Shown here: positions 48,401-60,400 of the stretch, piece after piece
Layout: every line of letters begins with the position of its first letter
How positions within the stretch are numbered: position 1 is the stretch's first letter
NCBI RefSeq assembly: GCF_963678635.1
Contig: NC_087063.1
Span: 71,321,617 to 71,385,616, forward strand
DNA: 64,000 nt
Direction of reading: 5' to 3'
From: Symsagittifera roscoffensis
Taxonomy: Eukaryota; Xenacoelomorpha; Acoela; Convolutidae
The notes under the pieces: model-generated
The model's input: only the letters and a program-made list of their open reading frames with translations
Database searches by the model: none
Told to the model about the DNA's origin: nothing
Program-made: the position numbers and the translations under genes

Positions 48401-51400
48401 AGAATGCCTACGACAAACTAAATGTGTTCAAAGCCAAGTGGGGCATCGGATCAGTGACCAATACCTCATTTCTGTTGTCGAGCATCGATCCCATTCGCAG
48501 ATTTTCTTACGACAAGTTGTGCGCCTACTCGCACTCTCTGGAGGAGCTGCTGAACTACTGTGAGAGTCTAGTGCTGGTGAAAAACATCGAAGAGAAGAGC
48601 CAGGCATCCGGAGATTTCTCAGCTCTCGAGTTTCCGGAGGCTTTTACAGAGAGAGACAAAGTTCTAGTGCAGGCTCTCTATTTTGAAGACAGAGACAGTG
48701 GGAAAGGATATGATGCGAGGCCAGATCTGCACAAGACGAAGCTGTTGAAAGATCACGTGCTCACGAGACAGCTTAATTTATACCAGTACGGAGGCAACCA
48801 GGCCAGTCAGGAGGGAGCGCCCTCTTTCCAGAGAAATTTCAATGACTTGTGGCTGCAGGAGAAGACAGGAGTAATTCTGGTGAAAGCAAATGACAACGAA
48901 ATACAAAAGTACCGACTGGCAGAAGCAGAAAGTAAGCATAATTTGAAAGTTGCTTCTCATACATTTGCATTGTGTTTTGAAATCTCGTCTTTCATCCAAC
49001 CTGAATAAACTCTGTTTTCTCGGAAGCACTACCACGATCATTAATACAATCCTAAGCAGTTCTATTGATAATTAGAGTAGTCAATCGGTTACGTTCAAAT
49101 CGCTCAATCCCGCAACTGTTTCGATGCTACTGATACATTTGCATTTAGTTTTGAAATCTGGTCTTTCAGATAATTTAAAAAGTCGCTTCTTTCGGAAACA
49201 CTCACCAGATAACTGAAACGCAACTAAGCAATTAACAATTTATTGATGATGATTAGAGTATTGAAGCGAAGCGCTGTGCAAATATCACAGAATGTTCCGA
49301 CAACTCTTATCAGCGTTTTTTTTTTGAAAATTTTTGATTTACGCTACCGAGCGTAGTGTGTTAGTATGAACCTACTTTTTTCCGACCTTACTCCCAAATA
49401 AGTGTTCATTTGTTGGTACTTTTGCTATAATCACGATCTGTAGTGGCATTTGTAGTGGCTGGTGCGAATCGGCGGCGTAACGAAATTCAACTAATTTGAT
49501 GCTTGTTTCTGCTTTTTCTTATTTCACTTTATAGAACTGCTTTTTTATCGTTTTCTCGCCAGTGTTTGCGAAGCGCAGTTTCACCTCTGTGTTTAGTAAA
49601 GTGATGGGGCTCTAAATCTGATTTTGAATTAAGTATGTTATCCATTTACATCTTTTAAAGATATGAAATAAAAATTAATTTTCATCGAAAAAATTTAAAA
49701 TTTTGAACAGCTAACTCGCGGCTTAATTTTCTGATAAACCGAAATAATCGACCAGTTTTTCTCGGCAAAATTAATTTCTAAAGTATATTTGGATCTACTT
49801 AACAATCTCCCCCCCTTAAGAAAGGGGGAGATTCTTTAGTAGATACAATAGGGGGGGGGAGATTGTTAAGTAGATCCCCAGGGATCTACTTAACAATCTC
49901 CCCCCCCCCCCCCCCCTCAAGAAAGGGGGAGATTCTTTGGTAGATACAATTGAAAAAAGAAAGAAAGAAAGAAAGAAAGAAGGAATGAATTTCTCCAGTA
50001 TATGAAAACATCAAATTTAAATATACAACATAACAGGTTCTGAGACTTGGAGATGACAGATAACGGGATCCTAGGATCCACCACGGATCTGCCAATATGT
50101 TTTTTTTTTTTAAATTTCTTTTTCATGTTTCGGTAGATTCGATTAGTTACTTAGTTTGTTGGTGACTGACACAGCTTTTCTTTCAGCATGGTTACTCTAG
50201 CTCAGTGGTTGGATTAGTTAACGTTTATCGTGTTTTTTTTTGTTTTTTTTCTAAGTATTTTGAAAACAAATTAGTGAGAAAAAATTTTTAAAAATCTAAA
50301 AAGTGCGATATCCCGAAAACTAGCGGGTTCTGGAGGGTCATTTTTTTCCACCTAATTCGTAACCCTACGGGGGTTGTCCATCAGCATTTAACCAACGGTT
50401 GTATTATTGTTATTTTTATTATTATTATTATTTTTTATTATTTTTTTAAATTTTATAATTCATAAATATATTTCACCAACTCGATATTTTGAATCAGATA
50501 AGTTTGGAAATTGTGGTAATAACGCGATATTTCCTTAAAAGAACTATTTTCAATATCCACTGGGAGCAAGCCCAAGCTATTCAGTTTATTATACAACTTG
50601 CATGCTCTATATCGTATCGAGAATCTTTCGATTTTACGTTTGCAAAGAGGTTCCAATAGTAACTTGGCACTAGATCGCCTTGTCAATTTCTCCGAATTTT
50701 GAAAAATGAACATTTCGTTTAGAAAATTTTTGCTGTGCAATTGGTTTACAGATTTAAGAACAAATTTCAGAAGCTCGTATACGTGGTATTCAAAAACTGT
50801 CAGTAATTTATTCTTTTCAAATATATCTTCACAGTGATCTTGCCGCTTTCTGAAATATATAAATTTTAAATTTTTTTTTGCAAAATGAAAATTGGATTCA
50901 AAACACTGAAAACTACAGCATCCATAAACCAGAAATCCGTACTGTAAAATAGGGACAACATTACTTCGGTAGTATTCTAATAGTTGGTACCTGGGTACAT
51001 AATGTCTCAATTTCGATATTATGCCACATTGTTTCCCAAGTCTCATTTTAACAAAATCAACATGAATGACAAAGAACAATTTACAATCAATATAAATGCC
51101 TAAATACTTGCACACAGGTTTAACGGTTATATCAAGGGCATTTAAATTGAAAAAGCAATTGGAAGCACTTGATTTAACGGTCATTTGTACTGTTTTTGAT
51201 ATATTGATTACTAATTTATTTGCTATTAACAATTTATTCAGACATTCAAGGTCTGACTGGATATTTTCTACAGTGCAGCCTATAGCTGTTAAGTTAGTAT
51301 CGTCCGCAAAAAGAATTATTTCTGCAGACTTACAAGTCACAGGAAGATCATTCATGTATATGATAAATAATAATGGTCATAGGATTGATCCTTGTGGAAC

Positions 51401-54400
51401 ACCGCAGTCAACCGTGTTCCAAGCAGAACTAACGCCATTAACTTCATTACGCTGCATGAGATTTCGTAAGTATGATACGAACCAGTTCAAGCAATTACTA
51501 CGGATACCGTAACATTGTAACTTGTAGATTAGTATGTCATGGTCGATAGTATCAAAAGCTTTCTTCAAATCTAAGAAGAAACTATAAATTGAATCTGACA
51601 ATGTTGCCAACCTCATTTTTCGGTTAAATCTGCTAAAGCATCAATTGTATTATGCTTATTGCGAAAACCAAATTGTTTTGAAAACAGAAGAGAAAATTTC
51701 TCAAAGTAGGAGTATACGCGGTTGTACTTTGCTCGTTCATAAACTTTACTCCATACGATGAGAAGAGATATAGGACGGTAATTATTTTCATCTGTTTTCG
51801 AACCTTCCTTATGTAGGGAAAAACTTTTGCTTTACATAGCTCATTGGGAAACACTCCTTTCAAAAAAGAAAGGTTAATGATAAATGCTAGATAGGGCGCC
51901 ACAACCGCGGATGACGTCTTAAAAATTATATTACTGACGTAATCATCACCTGCTGAGTACTTATTATCAAAGCTGTTAATAATATTTTCAATTTCTGCAG
52001 GGCTTACTTGATAGAGAAATATAGAAAAGGGATTGTTAGCAACCACCTGTATGTCAACATTAGGAACTTCATTTTTGAGCCTAGTCCCTACAGTTGTAAA
52101 AAAAGTATTAAATTTATTCGCGATGTCAGCATCTGTTGGTTTTTCTTTCATTTCAAGGCATGATTTTAGGGGTGGGATTTTGTTTGATTTGATGTTCTTG
52201 CCACGGATATCATTCAAAAGTTTATATGTTTGTCTTGAGTCTCTGATACAATTTTTAAATTTATTCCAGTAAAATTCTTTTTTCGATTGCTTAACTTCTT
52301 TTTCAAATTGTGATCTTAACAGCTTAAATTTTGCTAGATAATCAGCTTTATCGGGGTTGATTTTGCATTTTCTGTGGGCTATTTTACGTTTGTTTCTTAA
52401 ATTAGCTAGCCTATTGGTGAACCAAACTGGCCGCGTTTTTTGTATGTTTTTCTTACGTTTCAGAGGAGCAAAGGCATCAAGAGTTGTTACAAACAATTTT
52501 TGAAAAAACTCAAAAGCTACATTGGCATCCTGTATTTCAAACAAACACTGTTCATTATTATCCAAAACTATATGTAAATTTTGCAAAAACTTTGATACCG
52601 TAAGAGGTGTTTTAAGAAAAGATGTATCCCGGTAAGGTATTTCGTCGTGACAATTTTCCCTTTTTAATTTCCACTCTAACAATATGGAATAATGATCGGA
52701 TATCGTTTCATATTTAAGCACATTCAAAACAGGCAGTGGTATATTTTGAAATATAAAGTGATCTAAACACGTTTGCGTATTTTCTGTAACTCGAGTTGGT
52801 TCATTACTGCTAATCTCATAGCCATTTGAGCTGATCGCGTTTAGGTAATTCTGAGTAAGCAGATTGTTTTGGATAATATCTATATTAAAATCACCACACA
52901 AGATCATTGGCTGATCTATAGATTTATTTTCATCTAAATAATTATCTAACTTCTCTACGAACAGCATTTTGTTAGCCTTGGGTTTGTTGTATACAACACC
53001 CACTGAGAACTTAAAATAATTTTTCGATATTGTAGCAATTATACCCTCATCAAAGGGCATTTCTTCTTGATTCAAAATACAACAGGTATTTTTGATTTGT
53101 ATCATGACTCCCCCGCCAAGAGTTTTCCTACTTTTTGTGCAGCATTGATTATGACCACTGATTAACCAACTTTCATTTTTATCATTGTCTGTTAGCCATG
53201 TTTCGGTTAAACATATAATATCGGGCGGAGACTCAAGACTAAGAATAAGTGCTTCCAATTCATCTAAATGCTTTTTAATCGAACGTATATTAATATGTAT
53301 GATTCTTATGGTTAGGTTAAGCTTGGTGTGTTTTGTTTCCATTGGTCTCCTCGTTCTCGATACGAAAGGGCTCTTCTTCGATTGAGCTAATATTGGACTG
53401 CTTAGCTTCTAGTGTGTCTCCTAAAAAACCCATGATGTAGTCCAGCATATCTTCTCGGTTTCCTTTTCGTGCACGTAGTTCTTGTATTATCTCAGTTTCC
53501 GTTTCATTTGTCTCACGGTTGTTAATTTTGTCTCTTCCTCTTTTTAGTGTTGGAAGGCTTGTGGATATTGGCGTGGCGAAGAAATTATCCGGTTTTTTCA
53601 CTAACTTAGGCACCGTGTACCATAAGAATCATTGGGAAGACAATTTCGCGATGGGCTATTCGCTTCTCTTCGGGGTCTCTGGTTGAATCTAGGTACTGCA
53701 TCTACTGCGAGTCTATCAACGTCCTTTTTGTTTCGAACTTCAATGAACCCAGTGCCATTTCCATTATTACCTCGAACCTCAAGTTTTGCTGCACAATTGT
53801 CAGTAACCGTCTTCAATTGTCTTTCCTTGTTTGCATAAATGTGCACCTCTTTATCGGGCTCAGGTAGTCTCTCATTGATAAAAATAAATTTACCGTTTGA
53901 TTTGTTTGTCACTCCTTTCAACATTGTCTTTGACCTCCAAATAATGTTCTTGATTTCGAAATAGAAGAATTTGACTATCACTATGGCTCTCTCTGCGTTG
54001 GGGTTCCCCAGGTAGTGACATGCCTTTATACTTTCACATCCTATATTGATTTTGAATATGCTATTTAAGAAATTCACTGCCTGTGCTGTAATTGATGGCG
54101 AAAGATCTGATGGAAAGTTCGAGATAATGAGACAGTCCTTGCTGTTGTACCTCTCCAATTTCAGCACTCTATCTCTCAGGTCTGTACAGCAATTTTCCAG
54201 ATTCACAATTTGTCTATCGTTTTCTTGTATTTGTTCCCACATCTGGAGAAGGATGGGCGTCAATTCGGGATATTCGGTTTCCAAATTGGTGATTTGTCTT
54301 TCAATTGAGTTTGATTCAGTTGACATTTCCAGTATCTATTTAATAAGTTTATCAGAACAATTAGGCTAAAAGATTGTTAAGTAGATCCGTATATTTTGGA

Positions 54401-57400
54401 AACATAATGACGATTGAAATAGCTTCAACTTGTAAGCTTTCAATCAACTACGAACTTTATTCGAAATCTTATTTAAAAATACCCTTCGCAAATACAAACT
54501 GTTTTAGATCAGCCAGTCAGCTTTTTGTGCTCTGTCGAAACCCTAGAATTACCATTTTTTGCAAATTGCATCTAAATTGTTAATTTAGTTTTTTTTATGT
54601 TTAGTGCCTTTCTGTTCGACTATCAGGATCGCCTCTGGCAACGCGGACACGTTTTCCATCCCTCTGTCGTATTTGAACAGCGACAGATTCAAAAACAAGC
54701 TCAACTTTGACAAACTCAAACTGTTTGCTAAGAACTCCTCAGTGCTGCCTGACAATTCGACTGTGGAGAAATTTGCAATGGAGGTGATGGGTGGGAGCTA
54801 CTACACTGAGACACCCTGCATGGGCTACTTGAGAGTGTTAGCCAGACACTGGAAGAGGAACAATAGACGCAGGGTGGACTATGTAGCCAGACAGAGGGAG
54901 AAGATGGGGGTGAAGATGGTGGCGCCCTGGAGACCCACTGGAAGCTATGTGGCTAGTCTGCATGACCACAGTGCCGCAGTCAACCAACTTGGCATGCGGC
55001 TATTGATATTTTAAAACCTGCTCCAATCCCTTGTTTGAATTTTTTTTTTAAATCTACTAAAACTCGCTCCCGTCTTCACACTCTCCCAAACGGGTTTTCT
55101 ACGTCGGTTGCCATTTGTACATAGGAGTTTACTTATTAACGCCACAGTCAACAAATTACTAAATAAGATCAATTAGATACTTAAACTAAATACCTCAATT
55201 TTGGCCAAATTTTTCTTCACGCAGATTTAAGCCCCCAAAACCTGATAGTGATGTTGTATATATAAGGTAATAAAATTTAGGGTTTTTTGAACTTGATTGT
55301 ACAATATTTCGATTACAGAAGTATTTTTATATTCTATAGCTTTAAAAGTCAATTTTCAAGTGCTACTGAATAAGTAAAAACTCGATCGATTGTTTGTTTT
55401 AAGTTTTTTTTTCGTGGTGAAGTCTAAAAATTTGCTCGTCCAAGTTTGATTTTTTTTGCGTTTATGCTTTTGATTTTTGAAGTAAAATTCAATTTCATTT
55501 GTTAAAAGGAAAATTACGCTCTTTAATAAGGAAAGTTTAAAGGCTAATAAAACGCAACTGACTTATTTTCAACTGAATGGCATCAAATTCAAAATACTAA
55601 TGGCCAGTTCTATCTGTCTAATTGTGATTTGATTGGTGTGTTACAGCGGTGTCTCCTTCTAACTTACTGTTTGCCTCCTGTTCAAACGATGGCTCAGTCC
55701 GCATCTGGAACCCGATCAAATGGGAGCTTAATCACCAGGACCCTCTGGACTGTTCCGGCTGTGTGAATGTGAAGCGGGGTCCAGTCAAGAGCCTGGCTTT
55801 CATGTCCTCTGAGACGATAGTGACTTGTCTGCAGGATGCACTGCAACTTGTGACCGTCAATAGAACATCCACCAACAGACCATGTTAGTACCAATTACCA
55901 GGGGCGGATTTGGGGGGGGGGGGACGCCCCCCTCGGGGATTCGACCCCCTGCCGACCCAAAGGGTCCCCCCTTTGGTACTTTTTAAGAAATCCATTTTTG
56001 GCCGACCGACCCGAAAATTTTTCTAAAAGCGCCTTGGGTGCCAATATATACTAACTTTCAGGGGGTGCGCGCGCCAAAAAAACGCAATTTTTTTGTCAAC
56101 ATTTTCCAAAAAGTGCCCAAAAACGGCTTTTTGACCTGTTTTTTCAAAAAATTTTAATGAATTTTTAGTGTCAGCGTCTTTTTAGTGCTTTAGGAGAGCT
56201 CGGAAAAACGCCCCCCCCCCCTCGAGACACCCTATTTTTTGTTTTACAATGTCATTTTCAATATTTTTAATGTTGTAACTAATTGAGTGTCAAGATTTTT
56301 CTTGTATTTTTTTATTCTTTCGAGTAATTTTACGAATTTTAGAAAATGAATTCTTTGGGTAGCTTGAGAGCAAATGTCTTATAATTGGGAACTAGATTTT
56401 TTTCCTTAAACAACTTATTACAATTCTTACTAGCTTTTCTTACTTGCTTTTTTATTGACATACTTGCTCGTTACCACTTGGCCTAGAGGTAGCTTAGTGG
56501 GCTTTGCACCCTTAGTTCTGGGTATTTTTTTACGGTATGTATGAAAATGAATTTTTTTTTCGGTAAAAACTTGTAGGGTTTTTAATTGTCTGCTCAAATT
56601 TTGTTGGCTTAGTTGCCACATCGCGGATTTCTTATGCTGTAAGCAGTTTTCAGTATTGTAGTTTCACGGGAATGCTTGGAATGTTTGCCTAGAAAGAACT
56701 CTTATCGAGACACGAATTTTTTTCAACGTTTTCTATTTTTTACCTGTTTTTTTTTGTTTGCTTTGTTTTGTATCGAAAGTGATGTGAAGCTCCCTTCGCC
56801 TGTGTAATGAATGGACATTCCAAACTAAAATATAATAGTTCTTGGCTACTCTGGAAAATTTTTGAAAAATAGGAGTAATTGGTTGGGCGACAATTCGAAC
56901 CAGGTGATAATTTGTAAAAAGGAAAATTAACCGACAATTAACGAGCGAAACTTCGAAACATTGCATTGGCAAGTAGCGAACGCTTACTCAGCTGCGCCTA
57001 CACTCGGCATGAGATAAATAGTGGGCGCAAATCAGTGTTTGCCGCTTAAATTACTGTTACGAATTGTCGTCGGTTACGAATTGACGCTTATTACAAAATT
57101 TCGCCTCAGTAATTAACAGACTTTTTGACAAAGTCATGGCCTTTGTTTTTTCTATTGATAATTACTAAATTTGGCTTATTTTTGTGGCATATAATTTGTA
57201 TCGCAAGTGGTGCCGTGCTCCGCTTATCCTGTGTAAAATTATCCGTTGAAAATTTTTTCTCAGTTTTGGTTAATTCTATCTCAATAGTCTCACGAGTTTC
57301 ATGAAATTGAATCAGCGCAAAGGCTGTATTTATTAAAAATTATTTTTGTGTTGTTGAAACAGGTAGCACTTAGATATTCTCATCTGATTGTTGGCTTTGT

Positions 57401-60400
57401 CAACATTTTTAAGTAGATTAATGATGTTGAACACACGGTGCAATGAAAAATGTGACATTTGATTTGCCGTTCAAATTCAATTTGGAGTAATTTTTCTCGT
57501 CCACTGGCAGCAATTGAGCGATATATATGTGATGTGACTTGGTGTGTTGGGTGTATCAGCAGGTGAGTGGGAGGCGGGACTGTTGCGCAGTGTGGGCGTT
57601 AGCGAGGAGGGGTCGGTGGTGTCGATGACGACCAATGAGAACAATGTAGTCACTGTGTCCACTAACAACAACACCATATTCGGGTGGGACCTCAGGTACA
57701 CTACTACGTTACACTCTACACAGTCGCTCTCTGCACTAACAGTTAAAAAAGATAATGCGACAGAGAGCAGCCTTCTATTGTCTTTTGTACTGAACACGGC
57801 TCAACGTACATCGCAACAGTCAATGTCTCTCTCCATTTAGAGGAATTTTTAGTAATGAAATACCTGGAAAAAAACAGACGCCGTTTTTTGAGGGGAAGTG
57901 GGGGAGGGGGGGAGGGGGGGGGGTGGCTGTGAATGTCCCCTTTTCTCAGAAATTTGACCCCCGCACGACACTAAAGATGACGCGGTAATGCACGCCGAGA
58001 ACCTTCGCTCAGTGTTTTGGGGTACAAAAATCAATGGTGAAAATTTGGTCCCTCGAGAAAATCCCAGATATGTGCCTGATTAACAGCGTCAGCAACTCAC
58101 AATGGCTTGAAAATGAGTTTGTCATCTTCTCAATTGGCGCATTGTTGCATAACTCGTCTATCTGAACAGACAAGAAGATACAATTAGTAGCATTATAATT
58201 AGAATGGTCAATTTAGTTTCCAGTAGCTCTTAGTTGAGCTTGGTTTTTGTAATTTTTATTTAATTTAACGATAGATTGAAATTTTAAGTTTCGAAAAAAT
58301 GGTCAAAGTGCTTCCACTGTTGTTTTTCGTGAGATCAATAAAATTCGTTTAATTTTCATTTTGCTGCACAATTGTGATCTTGTGTTCTAAATTGTTAAAA
58401 TTGACGTTGATATTTCATATATCATAGGACTAAGATGCAAACGATACACTGTTCCCAATTGCTCTCAATTTGCTAGAATCTTAAAACTTAAATGGTGTGT
58501 GACTCAATAGAGTTGGTGTTATAGGTCAAAGGGTCTAAACAACGCCTACTACTTCCAGACGAAGCCTCACGACGGACTTATTTCGTCGATGGTGGTGGCT
58601 GACAATGGACTGTGTGTTGTGTTGGGCAGTTCACTCGGAAGGTTCTCCATCTGGGATCTCAGGTTCCTCATGCCCGTCAAGACGTTCGCACCTCATGTAA
58701 GTATGTCTTCTCTTGTACATTAGGGTCTCTTGTTCATAAAAATTTAAGGCGACATGGCACGCACTTCCGTTATACCAACCGGGATCTGATTTTACGCCCG
58801 ACTCTCGTGACCAGCTTCTAGCTTCAAAAACATTTAAATGTATATTTTCTCTGATTATCTTTCGTGGATGTGACCGAATATTTGTGCCCGGGATGGCTTT
58901 TTCCAGGCAATTTTCGATGTAAATTGAATTGATGCAAGCGATTCCGTCCTAATTAAATTTGGGAGAGCAAGGATCTTGTAACAGGGAATTGATGTTGCTT
59001 TATTATCGATTCGTAGCAACATTGAGGCACCTTCTCTCTTGGACTGGAGGTAATGCGGTTGCCTTTACACACTATCGTCTGGGTGTCGAGTCCCGGCCGG
59101 ACCTTGTTTTTTTCAGTAACTGTAAGGTATCATGGATATGTAGCGTAGAATTAGTGTAGGAGACCCGCAACAAAATTAGGGTTTTCGAAACTGGGCAGGG
59201 TCGGATGTTTTTAATGAACTTCTTCGTATACTGGTTAAAATGCGTCCGCTCTTCAAATTGAGGCATGTTAGTTAGTATTTTTTTTGAATGGTACTGCTAA
59301 CGCGTCATAATTGGCTTGTATCACTTAGCAATTACGTAGACTCATAATTGGCGTGCGTTACGTAAGAAATTTTGTAGACTGAAAGTTTTACTCATTCAGT
59401 TTTTCCCAGTAGCCTTATCGGTCATATTTTTGCTTGCGTATGCGAAGTGCAACTTCGCCTCTGTGTAAAGCCCTTGTAGTCGTGATTGACATAAAAAAAC
59501 AGGTTTGAAATAAAGCGAGCAAGCGTGGAATGACTAGTGATGAGTGGCTAGTGTTTGGTTCCTTGAGATTAGTCGCACAGTTGTGTAGGGTAGTCAACTT
59601 GATGCGCGAGGTGTGTAGATCGATTCCTTTAGAGGGAAGTTATTTTTCAAAATTCATTAATATATATTTTTTCTTGCCTTTTGGTTTGTTTATCGCCTTT
59701 TTAGAGCTAATTCTTGGCGATTTGTTGCTTGTAGTTGCATAGTGCAGCTTTGCTCTGTGTCGGATTTAATTGACCGCGAAATGCTAACATTGATGGTTGG
59801 CAATTATTTACCGGAGACTTCTTAAGCTGATGTCTTATTTTAAAAATATGGACTCAACTTCTAAAATCAGTCCGGAAAGAAAACACGTTTGAATTTCGGT
59901 AGTTCAACACCAGTTGCTTACCCTTGCGATCAGCAAGGGTATTGCAGTCGGGTACTAGACTTTTTCCCGTGAATAAATTTGTTCACAGGACTCATCTACT
60001 TGGTTCATAATGAGTTCAAATTTTTTAGCGTTCCAAGCACACTTAGCCTGGCAGTAACAAATATGCCTGGGACAGCAAAGGTTCTGAGTTCGAATCTGAT
60101 CAGGACCTGTGTTTTTCAAGGAGAAAATTCTCTTTGAAATAATATTTTTGGCCTATTAGTTGTCTGCTTAAGTTTTGTCGGCTTAATTGCCTTATCTTAG
60201 AATCATTTTTTTGCTGCATGCAATTATTTTTGTGTTTTGATTTACTCCTGGATTTTGTAATTTTACTTTACTTTTTTCGTATTTTTGTTTTTTTTTTGTT
60301 TCGCTTGAAAAATTTATTCGGCCTAAGTTTTTACGGCCTATTCTTTGTCGGCTTAGTGAATTATTTTGGGTCGTATCAAGTAAACACATTTTTTTGCTCC

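Larger units (their letters stand above)
50400..54370 (-). mobile_element. LINE B: broken two-ORF non-LTR retrotransposon in VPS15 intron 10
   Basis: The minus strand carries ORF1 (54326-53317, one frame change), ORF2 (53342-50453, one frame change and one stop) and a 3' end of AT-rich simple repeat (TTATT/ATT units, 50400-50450). It belongs to the same group as LINE A but is clearly diverged. Its 5' end contains a 35-bp motif shared with LINE A. It is antisense to VPS15 and ends 234 bp before exon 11. Confidence 0.85.
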
